This document shows positions 1 to 10,400 of a DNA stretch of 64,000 bases, piece after piece; position 1 is the stretch's first letter; each line of letters begins with the position of its first letter. The notes under the pieces were generated by a model that was not told the origin of the DNA, did not search any database, and was given only the letters and a program-made list of their open reading frames with translations. The DNA is from Combretum micranthum (lineage: Eukaryota; Streptophyta; Magnoliopsida; Myrtales; Combretaceae): positions 124,001-188,000 of the forward strand of contig JAMXBD010000824.1 in the NCBI GenBank assembly GCA_024138025.1, written 5' to 3'. Made by a program: the position numbers and the translations under genes.

Positions 1-1560
1 CTTGCCATTCTCTTGCAATTGAGTTGGTATTTGATTTGAGAATTTCGAATATAGTGTGCATGATATTCGTGGAACAGGGGTTCGACTTGTATTTGTTATG
101 TATTCTATTAAAACTGTTGCGCAGGATTTCTGTTAAGTCCATGATATATCCTTTTAATTGGGCGCTAGTAAGGAAAAATTGTGATATAAATCTAACTTTT
201 GGGCTTATACATATGCTTTCAATCCTGTAGGTATCGGAGCCAAATTTTGGATGGAACTCATCTGGCTTGATAAGCCAGGGAATTTATACGAGTTATGATC
301 GAGCGTTAGATGGTGACTAATAAATTGGTAGATGGAGAGTTTATTGAGGTGGTAAATGATGGTTTGGTGATGTGTTTAGGCATAGATTGGAAGTGACGAT
401 AGATCTATCTAAAAAATTAAGGTTTTAAGGAGTTATTGAAAACGTTTGTGATTCTATAAAAATGGAAAAAGAAATGACGCTGTATTAAAAACAAGGAAAC
501 ATTTGACAGCTATTATTGCACAACAGCAAAATAATATGGTGATGGGTAAGACTATAAAATGTGTTTAGAATGTTTGATTTTCACTTTTTTTTTTATTTGT
601 ATCTTATTTATATGATATTTGTATCTTTATATTTTTTTTTTTGTTTCTTAACCAGCATCTTATACTAATCAGACATCAAATGGATACCTGATTAATGAAA
701 AATGAATGAATCAACCTAACTTGATATGGGTTTTTCAATGAAGATAAACAATTATCCTAAGTACTATGACTAAATGATGAACTTGGAGGATGTATAATTA
801 TAGTCTAGTAGCCTGTAAATGATTCAATCTTAAAGAAGTTTTCTCTTTATTCATGATGCAAATTTAAGGCTAAATTAGAAGTGATAATGAAAGTTGTGGA
901 TGCAGGGTCATGAGGCCACTCTAGGAGTAAAAGTAGTGGAATGGAGATTCTAGGAATGCTCTCCGAGTGGCCCAAACGAGTTATACTATGAGACTCGTTT
1001 GGTGGTTCAACTTATCAAATCAAAAGGTTATAACTAGTCTCTTATATCGGTAGAAAATGGGCAATGCTAGCGTTAAATCAAGTGAGTGTATCTTGGGTTG
1101 ATTTGGATTGGACCTAGAGAGTCATGTTTAATAATTAATCATTAACAAATAAGAATGTAAGACATGCTTATTACATGATTTACTCAATGTTAGAATAAAA
1201 TAAGTTATTTTATTAAAATGGAAATAAAATATCTATCATTTCCCTATCTTAATGGGAAAAAAATTTACAGCATCCTTTATTTTTATTTTAAGCGTTCCTC
1301 TAATGGTGGTTTTTTTTTTTTTGGAAATGGAATTGATGTTTTAAAGACAATAATCTTTATAAAAATATGATGAATAAATTATTTTATAGCAACTTTAGAT
1401 GAATGACTTAGGAATAAAATAGGGTGATAAGTATCTCTATTTTCAAATTTCAGCAACTTAGCTTATAAAGGTTTCACTTTTTTATAACGTTATTAACTTA
1501 GTATTCCTTTGAAATAATATACATATTAGTGTCTATTATAAAGGACAAAACTATACATTT
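1..1560. other. AT-rich intergenic sequence, no gene seen
   Basis: No open frame with recognisable protein similarity, no splice-site-bounded exon and no RNA gene could be supported here. The sequence has many A and T runs. A MITE begins at its right edge. Confidence 0.5.
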
Positions 1561-1955
1561 ATGTCCTGTTTAGTATGCAGGAATGAACTTGGAATGGAAT
1601 CGCGATTTTGGTTTCCATTCCTATTGTTACGTTTGATTATGTTTTTAAAAGCTGGAATCACGATCCCTAGAAATCGACGATTCTGGTTTGGAAGAGGAAT
1701 TCAATTCGCTCCTGAGAAGGTGGAATCACAATTCAGTTCCTCCTTCATAAATAATTAACATTAAATTATTTTTTATCCTCTTAGGTATTTATTATTATAT
1801 TAATTATTATGAATATTTTTGATAATAACATATCCATTCCATTCCAAGATGTATCCAAATAAAGGAATGGATTTATCATTTCTCATCATTCCTATTTCAT
1901 TCTCCAATTCTAATCCATTCTATTTTAAACGATTCCTGTATACTAAATGTGACAT
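1561..1955. mobile_element. MITE with terminal inverted repeats, about 395 bp
   Basis: The left end reads ATGTCCTGTTTAGTATGCAG and the reverse complement of the right end reads ATGTCACATTTAGTATACAG, so the termini are imperfect inverted repeats. Internal GGAATGG and CCATTCC blocks mirror one another, so a single strand could fold into a long hairpin. The short frames inside it have no family resemblance. I infer a non-autonomous DNA transposon. The superfamily is uncertain because I cannot fix a target-site duplication. Confidence 0.6.
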
Positions 1956-2275
1956 TAGTTGCGAAGATTTGAAAGTAAAAATATTTCACAAAACCGTTAT
2001 CCCAAATGAAAATTTGCGCCTCATCTAAATTGTCTATTCATTCGATATATGATGATTTTGTTATATAAAATTTGGCATCATGACCCTTCTTACCCTTTTC
2101 CTTTTTTCGCCTTCCAAATTTTTTGGTCCCATTACGAAAAGATTAGTATAAAGATATTTTAAGAAGTGCGGAAAATGAAAAAATTTTCATCCTTTATATA
2201 TTCAAACAAAGATTATGTTATGGTATAACTGGACTTCGGCTCTTTCAATAAGGCCCAAGCAAAACAAGACCACAT

Positions 2276-2290
2276 AGAACATTCTGGACT
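2276..2290 (+). promoter_or_regulatory. heat-shock element upstream of the sHSP gene
   Basis: GAA-ca-TTC-tg-GAc fits the alternating nGAAnnTTCnnGAAn array bound by heat-shock factors, with the third unit imperfect. It lies about 90 bp before the TATA box at 2379 and about 240 bp before the ATG, a normal place for a heat-inducible sHSP promoter. Role inferred from motif and position. Confidence 0.6.
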
Positions 2291-2378
2291 TCTCACGACT
2301 TGCCCAGAAATGGGATGTCAAAAACAGAGAAGAATAGCAAAATCAACTAGATAATCCTAGAATTATCCGACCCATAAT

Positions 2379-2387
2379 CTATATATT
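2379..2387 (+). promoter_or_regulatory. TATA box of the sHSP gene
   Basis: CTATATATT lies 132-140 bp upstream of the ATG at 2519. It predicts a transcript start near 2410 and a 5' leader of roughly 100 bases, usual for plant class I sHSP genes. Confidence 0.6.
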
Positions 2388-2518
2388 GCCCCATCACACC
2401 GTTTCAGTTCGCTATTCAACCGTCGAACATCAAGGGGGACAAATTCTGAAATCTTCGCTCGATCTTTAAGTTTTTCTTTGTTCTAGTGTACATATCCATC
2501 ACTCATCAGACATTAACG

Positions 2519-2941
2519 ATGTCGTTGATTCCAAGCTTCTTCGGCAACTCTGGCAGGAGCGTCTTTGATCCTTTCTCCCTTGACGTGTGGGATCCTTTCA
2601 AGGATTTTGCTTCTCTTTCTGCTCCCAGGGAGACAACTGCTTTTGCTAATGCACGTGTGGACTGGAAGGAGACACAGGATGCCCACGTGTTCAAGGCCGA
2701 TCTGCCCGCGATCAGGAAAGAGGAAGTGAAGGTGGAGGTTGAAGACGACAGGGTTCTTCACATTAGCGGAGAGAGGAGCGTGGAGAAGGAAGACAAGAAC
2801 GACACTTGGCACCGGGTGGAGCGCAGCAGTGGGAAGTTCATGAGGAGGTTTAGGTTGCCGGAGAATGTGAAGATGGAGGAGATTAAGGCTTCCATGGAAA
2901 ACGGTGTCCTTACTGTGACTGTCCCTAAGGTAGAGATCTAG
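2519..2941 (+). CDS. class I cytosolic small heat-shock protein, C-terminal tail lost
   Basis: Encodes 140 residues of an ATP-independent holdase chaperone that forms cytosolic oligomers and binds unfolding proteins during heat stress. The N-terminus MSLIPSFFG and the following Phe-rich segment ([11 protein letters not shown]) are typical of plant class I sHSPs. The alpha-crystallin domain spans about residues 45-135 and includes [15 protein letters not shown], the [20 protein letters not shown] stretch and the consensus-II end [13 protein letters not shown] chose the ATG at 2519, not the in-frame one at 2486, because translation from 2519 gives the family N-terminus. No intron, as usual for this class. 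An in-frame TAG ends the frame at 2941, yet the next 11 codons (2942-2974, then TAA) still encode the family tail KPDVKSIEISG. One nonsense change has therefore removed the C-terminal I-x-I motif that docks subunits in the oligomer. The gene may be a recent pseudogene, a truncated allele or a sequencing error. Confidence 0.93.
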   Translation: MSLIPSFFGNSGRSVFDPFSLDVWDPFKDFASLSAPRETTAFANARVDWKETQDAHVFKADLPAIRKEEVKVEVEDDRVLHISGERSVEKEDKNDTWHRVERSSGKFMRRFRLPENVKMEEIKASMENGVLTVTVPKVEI

Positions 2942-3269
2942 AAGCCAGATGTCAAGTCCATTGAAATTTCTGGTTAAATCAGTTGAGGTACTTTTGAAAT
3001 ATGGTTTTGTTTGTTTAATTTGATATCCCATATGGATGTCTTAAGTCTGAAATCTGTCTTGTATTATGAACTGTATGAGTCTAATATGCTACTTTATGGA
3101 AATCTTTCTGTATCTATGGTTAATAATGTAATTAAGGTCTAGTTTCCTTGCTATTAAGAAAGTTTTTATTTATTCTGCCCTTTCAAGTGTTGTAAAGATT
3201 TGATAATTCTCCCATTCTTGGGCTGACACATAAATTAAAATAGCTAAACGAACGATTTAATTACACGGG

Positions 3270-4318
3270 TTGAACAACGACCTGCATTTCAAGGTTGTGG
3301 ATATAGTGGAAGCATTATATTTGATATCAAGACTGCATTATGCTTTCTCCTTGAAAGCCATAGCTCTCTGCCTGATTTTCTCTTCTTCACTATTCGCTAT
3401 TAGTCTTCTTATCTCCTTCGCGATCTTTCCTCTTTCCATTTCGTTTCCCAACTCTAAATCTTCCAGGCATCAACTATGTACCTCACATTCAAACCTTGAT
3501 CCCCAAAAAATGGTGTACGTCGCAAAATTCCTGTTGTGATGCCCATTTCGCAATGCAGCCTCTCTCTCTACGTTGTCTTGAAAGTTCTTTGGCAGCTTTT
3601 CAAGCCCATTAGGAGCCAGAAACCGATCCGGGGCGAACCACCCGCAAGGAAGGCTGTTGGCTTGGGGCGAAGTCGAGGAGGATGGGGCGATCTAGCGGAA
3701 TGGGCCAATAGGAAAATTCTTCCCGGGTAATATCCTTAATCTTCAAGAGTGTTTCTGTCGCTAGGAAATCCATGGTGTCCAATCTGACTGCTGAGGAACT
3801 TTTTGTAGCATCTGTACATTAGCCCGAAGCTCAAGCAAAGCATCTGATTTATAAGGAGGTATTGATAAGGATGACCTTGAGTCCACTGGATTGTAACTTA
3901 GAAACTTGATCTGGAGAAGGAATCTGCCGAAATCATAAATTAGTCTTAAAACGCCTATGAGCACCCATACGATTCTAAAATCAGTTGATTTTACCCTTGA
4001 AATGTTGTATAACCTTCGTGGTCTGTCCGGTGAAAAATTGCAACGACGAGCACAGCAGCTGCAGCACTAGTTCTCACAGATATAGGCAAAGCCAATCCAG
4101 TTGCCACTTTTTGAGCCAATTGCAATAACCCATCATAAACAACACCAGCTATTTTCTTATTAGGCTTATCTTGTTCCATGAATTTTTTAAAAAGGAAGCT
4201 TCGCAGTTTCTTTTGATGGCCATTATAGGTGCAATAAAATTCCAGGGAGGAAGATCACTTTTGTGCAATTCATCTGGGATTGGTACAAAATCGAAACTGG
4301 GTTGATGGAAAGTGATAG
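3270..4318 (-). pseudogene. UDP-glycosyltransferase pseudogene (UGT76-like)
   Basis: Plant UGTs transfer sugar from UDP-sugars to small molecules such as hormones and secondary metabolites. Reading the minus strand from 4318, consecutive pieces in shifting frames match the family in order. These are SFDFVPIPDELH with NCEASF near 4310-4190, KIAGVVYDGLLQLAQKVATG near 4160-4100, NFPIGPF near 3690, VVRPGSVSGS near 3640-3610, GLEKLPKNFQDNV, the first part of the PSPG box (GCIAKWASQQEF, about 3570-3530), PFFGDQGLNVRYIVDAWK near 3510-3460, and the C-terminal GNEMERGKIAKEIRRLIANS with RQRAMAFKEKA to about 3340. The central segment with the usual YVSFGS motif and the HCGWNS half of the PSPG box are missing. 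There are several frameshifts and stops. The N-terminal third is absent because a Copia LTR abuts it at 4319. The subfamily call rests on remembered consensus and is less certain than the UGT call. Confidence 0.8.
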
Positions 4319-4407
4319 TGTTAATCACAACTCTAACGATATTACATTATATACTATATATTAAAATTATAAAATATCCATGAGTACTAAAACTAAATAT
4401 CTTAACA
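4319..4407 (-). repeat. LTR of the Copia remnant
   Basis: On the minus strand it starts TGTTAAG directly after the polypurine tract and ends ATTAACA, giving matched TG...CA inverted ends. At 89 bp it is short for a Copia LTR, so an internal deletion is possible. The flanking bases at 4314-4318 are GATAG; the partner target duplication is lost with the 5' end. Confidence 0.6.
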
Positions 4408-6660
4408 CTTCCTCTCAAGCTGGAGTGTATATATCATATGTTCTAGCTTGTTTTATATATATATATAATATATATATATTACCTTAGAAGTGCTTTAGTA
4501 AATAGATGATCAAGTTGGTTTCTGATTTGATATAAGATGTATTAATTTTTTTATTTAATAATTCTCACAAACAAAGTGATAGTTAACAATGTACCTTGTG
4601 GTTATGAAAACTAGATTCGACAATATGTAGAGCATCCTTATTATCATATATCAACTGCATTGTTGTAGTTAAGGAAACCTAAGTTATTCTAGTAGATGCT
4701 TAAACCAAAGGAATTCATATGAAATGGATGCCATTGCCCTACATTAAGATTTTGTACTTATCTTGGTACTACAACATGCTTTTTACTCTTCCATGAGTTA
4801 AGATTATTACCAATAAATACACAGTATCCCGTAGTTGATCTTTTATCTAATGGTGATCTTACCTAATTAACATTTGCGTAACCAACAACATGCATGTGCC
4901 ATGATTCTTATATAAAATACCTTATCTTGGAAATCCTTTAAGATAATGTAAAATACGGATTACAACCTTCCAATAACTAGTATGAGGTGAGCCCATGAGC
5001 TAACTCACTACACTAACTACAAATGCTATACCAGGACATGTCATAGTTAAATAATTGAGTTTATTAACTAACCTCTTATATCTCTCTGGATTATTTAAGA
5101 CATCTCCTTGATCATGTGAGAGTTTAACATTAGGATCTATAGGTGAATCATTTGGTTTTGCTCCAGTTAAACCAGTTTCAGATAATAAATCAAGCACATA
5201 CTTTCTTTAGGAGATATATATACCTTGTTTTGATCCTGTAACTTCAATTCCAAGGAAATATTTCTAGCTATCCATTTCCTTGATTTGAAAATTTTTGCTA
5301 TAATAAACCTTTTAATTTCTCAATGCCTACACTGTCGTCTCTTGAAACCACAGTATCATCGACATATATAACCAATAAAATTTTCTTATCATTATTGTTG
5401 ATAAAACACATAATGACTTGAATCACACTTGTGAAGGCCAAACTAAGTCACAATTGAACTAAACCTACTAGACTAAACACGTGGAGATTGTTTCATCCCG
5501 TATAAAGATTGCTTCAAGCGGTAAACTAAACCTATCTCCTTTTGAACAACAAAACCTAGTAGTTGTTCCATGTATACCTCTTTCTCAAGATCACCATGGA
5601 GAAGGGCTTTTTTTTATGTTTAGTATGAGTAATTGTAAGTGAAATTAAAAGCCGTACTAAAGATATCTTAGCTACTGATGAAAAAGTATCTTAATAATAA
5701 ACACTATATCTGAGTACAACCTTTAGCAACTAACCGTGCCTTCAATTGATTAATAGTGCGATTAGGTAATACTTTTATAAAGAATACCCATTGACACCCA
5801 ACTGTGGATTTACCAATAGGAAGAGATACAAGATCCCATGTATCATTATGATATGAGGTAGACATTACCTCTCGCATAGCAATTAGCCAGTTAGGATGAG
5901 TTAATACTTCTGAAACAAATTTTGAAATAGAAATGGTAGAAAATGATGCAACAAAAGAGGCATAAGATGATGAGAGGAAAGAGTACGCAAGAACATTTGA
6001 AAGAGGATGATGAAAAGGAGGACGAATGTAATGCTTACCCTTCTTAATGTAATTGGAAGGTCAAGATCACTCGAAGGAGTTGAGTCGGGAGAAGGATTTG
6101 ATGGAGGCCAAGGGACCTGTGGGTTAATACGATGTATGTGAACATACACTTGCATATGTAGCCAATTAAGATGAGGAAATCCTTAAGATGGTGGCAAAGT
6201 GATGGAATCATCCTATGAAGGTGGTGTACTAGTAGAATTACATTGGTCAACAGAAAAAGAATCTTGAGAAGATGAAAAAGGCATCATATGAGGAATACAA
6301 TTCATAAGGAACTCTTCTCTAGCAAACGCAAAAGATGAAGAAAAATATGGAGTAGACTCAAAGAAAGACACATCAGGACAAACATAAAACCTATGATGTT
6401 CAGGAGAATAACATTGATATCCCTTTTCGCTATGAGAATAATCAATATAAATGCAATGAATCGATCAAGGATCAAGCTTATCAGTCCCTGGAGATAACTA
6501 ACAGACAAAACACAAGCAGCCAAAGACACGGGGTGGCAAAGGAAAAGGTGATTGGTCAGGCAAAAAGAGATGCAATGGAACATTATCATGTACTGTAGAT
6601 GGCATTCTATTTATAAGAAAACATGCAGTAAGAATAGTATCAGCTCAAAAGTGTTTAGAT
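4319..6660 (-). mobile_element. Ty1/Copia retrotransposon remnant, 5'-truncated
   Basis: Domains run in Copia order on the minus strand. Integrase C-terminal part lies at about 6660-6340 (MPSTVHD, LPPRVFGC, DKLDP, GYQCYSPEHHRF). Reverse transcriptase runs from about 5850 (IGKSTVGCQWVF, LKARLVAKG) through the catalytic YVDD at 5355-5366 to GAKPNDSPIDPNVKLS and RYKRLVNKLNYLT at 5190-5050. Decayed RNase H follows, and the polyprotein ends near 4415. A purine-rich tract, GAGAGGAAG on the minus strand, precedes a short LTR at 4319-4407. Gag, protease and the 5' LTR are missing; sequence similarity stops near 6660. Many stops and shifts mean it is inactive. It sits against the broken UGT gene, which suggests it inserted there. 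Confidence 0.85.
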
Positions 6661-7440
6661 ACATTCATATGAATTGGGATTGTTTAGGATGGATTGTGTT
6701 TGTGAGTTTTGATGGTCATTAGCTGGTTGTGGGTTTTGTGGGGTGATTGGCGATAGTGACCAACAACAAAAATGGTGACGAGGGTTTAACTTGTGTAACG
6801 TGCCTGGGTCTTGGTGAATGTGAAGGTGGGGTTGAAGTCAACGGAGATCCAGTAGCTTTTAGTTGATATTGGAGGTGGCAGGTCTATTTTGGAGGATGTT
6901 GGTTATAGGTTTTGGACAATTGTGAATATGACGATGGCAACTGACGGTGGTAGCAGTGGTGCTATCTTGGGTGGTGGTTTGGTGGTAGGCATTAATCGTC
7001 AACCTTATATGATATATGTTTAAAATTACAAAAAAAAAAAAAAGCCATGAGTTCTAAGACTAATTCATCTCAACAAGAAGGATTGGGTGGGTTGAGTTGT
7101 GTATGGATCATAGTTATTGAGAAGCCTTTCGAATGTACTATGGTGGCTAGTTGAAGCATGAGGCATATATGATCCTAGAAAGGATATAAAACCACCATTA
7201 GGTGCTGTAGTTTTGACATTCCTATGGAGGTAAACTACTACAAGAAGTTGGGCATGGCTATGAGGAGTTGGTTGCGTATTGGACCTACATAACTAATATA
7301 CCACTTGTACAAGAAAGTGTAACAAGAGAAAATATTTATATAGATTGGGATTTGATAGATTTTAGAAAATAATGCCATATGCCATATGGATAACATTAAA
7401 AGATTTCTAGCTACGATATATAGTCAATATGTTATACATG
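6661..7440. other. unassigned sequence upstream of the Copia remnant
   Basis: The first 350 bp are rich in GT and GGT on the plus strand and would code for Pro/Thr-rich low-complexity peptide on the minus strand. No motif of a known family, no retrotransposon domain and no long frame was found. It may be decayed element or gene sequence. Confidence 0.3.
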
Positions 7441-7744
7441 AATTTTCAACTAATATAAGAAGAACATCACACAATCACTTGGTAAATACCTTTAAAAATT
7501 TCCTTTCTGCATAAAGAGTTTATTGTAAGAAAAGGAACTTTGAACTGAACTTGTTTTCCTGTTGTAATTTTACTTGGAATTTGAATTAAAATTTGAAAAA
7601 CTTGTTGAATAATAGTTTGACTTACTTTTGTTTTTATGTATTTAATTATATTTGTTGTGCCACATTTCACAATAAGTTTATGATTTATATTTGCATGAAT
7701 ATCAAAGAATGTAGGTTAATTTTCGGTGATTTAATATAAATTAT

Positions 7745-10400
7745 CTAATGAGTATTAAAGGATATATATTAATTTTAAGATGTGAAGATTAGCCGCCATA
7801 GTTTGATGTTATTGTGATTATTGCATTATATGAGTTTGATATTGGTTTTGATAGACTTTTTTCTTCTTTTTTGCAAACTTGACAAAAAGTTTAAAATAGA
7901 AGTATATTTACTTTCTTCATTCATTGACATACCATAATATGTCCTTGTTTCTCTTTGACTTTCTTTTTTATTATTATTATTTTTTCCCCTTATATGAGAT
8001 ATAAAAGCTAAAGTCACGAACTTATTGTGCAATGCCCCACAACAAATTTTTAAAAGAAAATATCTAAATCATTTAATTAAACAAATCTTTTAATCTATTT
8101 AATTAACTTTTAAAAAAAATATCTAATAAATTTTTGTTTTGTACTTCTTTTGTATTAAATTGATCAAAAGTTTGAAAGAAGATAAACTATAAGCAATCTT
8201 TACTCAATCTTTCTTTTTTATTATTTTTCTTATTTGTGTCATTTGAGCTCGAGTTCAACCTGGAGCTTAATATCTTTTAATATGATTTGGTTTAATTATG
8301 CTTGCAGATTTATAGGTAGATTTATATTTAGAATGTTTAGGTTCTAAAAGCACATTAGTAAAGTCTACAATCTAATAAAAAAGAAAAGTTGTATTGATTT
8401 ATTTACCTAGTAATATTTTAGACAAAATGTAACATATACAACCATGGGTTGGAGCAAATTCGAAATTACTTCATGTGAAAATGTATAATGTTTACTAGAA
8501 AAGAAGGAAGTATTTGGAATATTTTAGTGATCCCATTATTAAACAACAAATTGGTGAAAAATATTTATTTTCATGATTAGATGATTCATTAAATGGCCCA
8601 GTTACTACTATTTATTGAGAAAACCTTTTAAGGCTATTTTTATTAACTCTTTAACATCATTTGTCCTTAACACAATATAATACTATCATGCTAGTTCTTC
8701 TAGTATAGGGAACAGAGCATACAATGTTGGTGAAGTAATAAAAACTTTGAATGTGTATTAAATTGACCACTTTAAAATTTAGCTATCAAATTAAATTTTG
8801 TACAAAGTTCATATACAAAATTGATATTATACCTATATAAAGCTGTTTAGTTATATAATCTTTTGGACCATTGGCACATTATAAAATGGTTATATTTACC
8901 TTGCATTTTTTTTTCTTTCTTTTCTATCCAATCTGAAATACAATGTCCTTATCCTAATTTAACATAATGTTTCAATGATTGTTCAAAATGATGTATATCT
9001 ATTTAATTTGTATTGAATGATTATTTGTATTTACACTGTAATTTTCAATAGAAAATAATGCGCCCGTTGGATATGATATGTGCATAAATTTTTAGTAGTT
9101 TGTTATTGTTAGAAGTGTATTGCTCTATAAAAAAGTATTACCTAAACATCCATAATTGCCTGCAATGCAAAAGAGGGTCTCATTGTCTACAAGATAATTT
9201 TGAGAAAGGATTTTTTTATTTTATGACCAATTGCCTTTTATAGGAAAAGATACCATCACCAGAACATATTTTATATTCAAAATGAGCTTCAGTTCAATAG
9301 TAGGCTAGCTGTAGAGTTTATTAAGGTAGTAAAGATTATTTGTTGTTAAGCTACTATTATTTTAAAATTTTGATGAGTTAACAATAGAAGTAAGAAAAGA
9401 TTGGTCACACATTACCAATGTCATACTTATATAACACATGGCCAACTATTTACAAAAAATAAAAAATAAAAAAAATGAAGAAGGTAACATTTAGAATATT
9501 TGATAGTTTCTATTATTAAAAAAAAAAAGAAGTAAAAAGATACTTTATAATCGGTTAAATGCAATAACACCAAAATTTTACAACAATTGATTGAGTAAAA
9601 CTTAAAAAAAAAAAGTTTAAAATGGATATCAAAGGATGTAAATTAATTTTAAGATATGGAAATTATCCTCAAGTTTATTGCAATTGTTATTGTTGTATCA
9701 TATAAGTATGACGTTGGTTGTATATGACCAGTCATTCTTACTTCTTTTATATTAACTTGATAAAAGTTTTGAAACAAGATTAAATCAATTACAAGCAATC
9801 TTTCCTCATTTTATTTTTATGTATTGCTCTTTTTTTTTTTTAAGATACAGTTTATTTTAAGCTTGAGCTTGAATTTAATTTCTTTTGGCTTTTGGCTATT
9901 AGTTTTAGATTGGTAGTTGAAGAGTTTATTGACGTAGTAAGTGTAGTATAAGATAGTAAATTATTACATTTATTACATTATACACCAGTCCCTTACTTAA
10001 TATAAAATTTAAAATGTTTTCCAGCTATTTTAAAAAAAAAAAAAGAGGATTTATTTGGAATTCTTCAACTTTCTTATTGTTCAATAGCAAAATAATGAAA
10101 GATATTGTATAATATATTAAGTGTAATAATACTAAGACCTTGCAACAAAATTTTGAAGAAAATATAAAAGAAACCATTTAAATGAATATAAAAGGATGTA
10201 GATTAATTTTAAGGTATATAAATTAACATCGAGCTTATTGCAATTGGTTGTTTGTTATATAAGTATGAGATTAGTTATATGTGACCAATCTTTTTTTACT
10301 TCTTTTTAAGATAACTTGATTAAAAGTGTGAAATAATGGTAACTTACAATTAATCTTTCTCGTTTGTATTATTTATACCATATGCCTTGAGGTTGTTTTT
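7745..10400. repeat. diverged direct-repeat array, at least three copies
   Basis: Three stretches begin with a similar block (AAAGGATGTAGATTAATTTTAAG or close variants) near 7757, 9633 and 10192. Each then shows a TTATTGCAATTG-like block, TATAAGTATGA, a tgaccaatcttttt block, ACTTGAT-AAAAGTTTGAAA and AAGCAATCTTTC. Copies two and three are about 555 bp apart; copies one and two are about 1.9 kb apart. A second shared block, AGTATTTGGAATATTTTAG near 8508, recurs in altered form near 9490 and 10045. No coding sequence is visible. It is probably an old tandemly duplicated noncoding element or parts of LTRs. Confidence 0.5.

Noticed and set aside
2513..3031. 172-codon minus-strand frame opposite the sHSP
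   Set aside because: It is the antisense of the well-supported sHSP coding sequence and shows no family resemblance of its own.
3590..3730. GC-richer plus-strand piece as an organellar insertion or plus-strand gene
   Set aside because: The minus strand codes for UGT text (VVRPGS, GLEKLPKNFQ), which explains the composition; no chloroplast or mitochondrial gene sequence was recognised.
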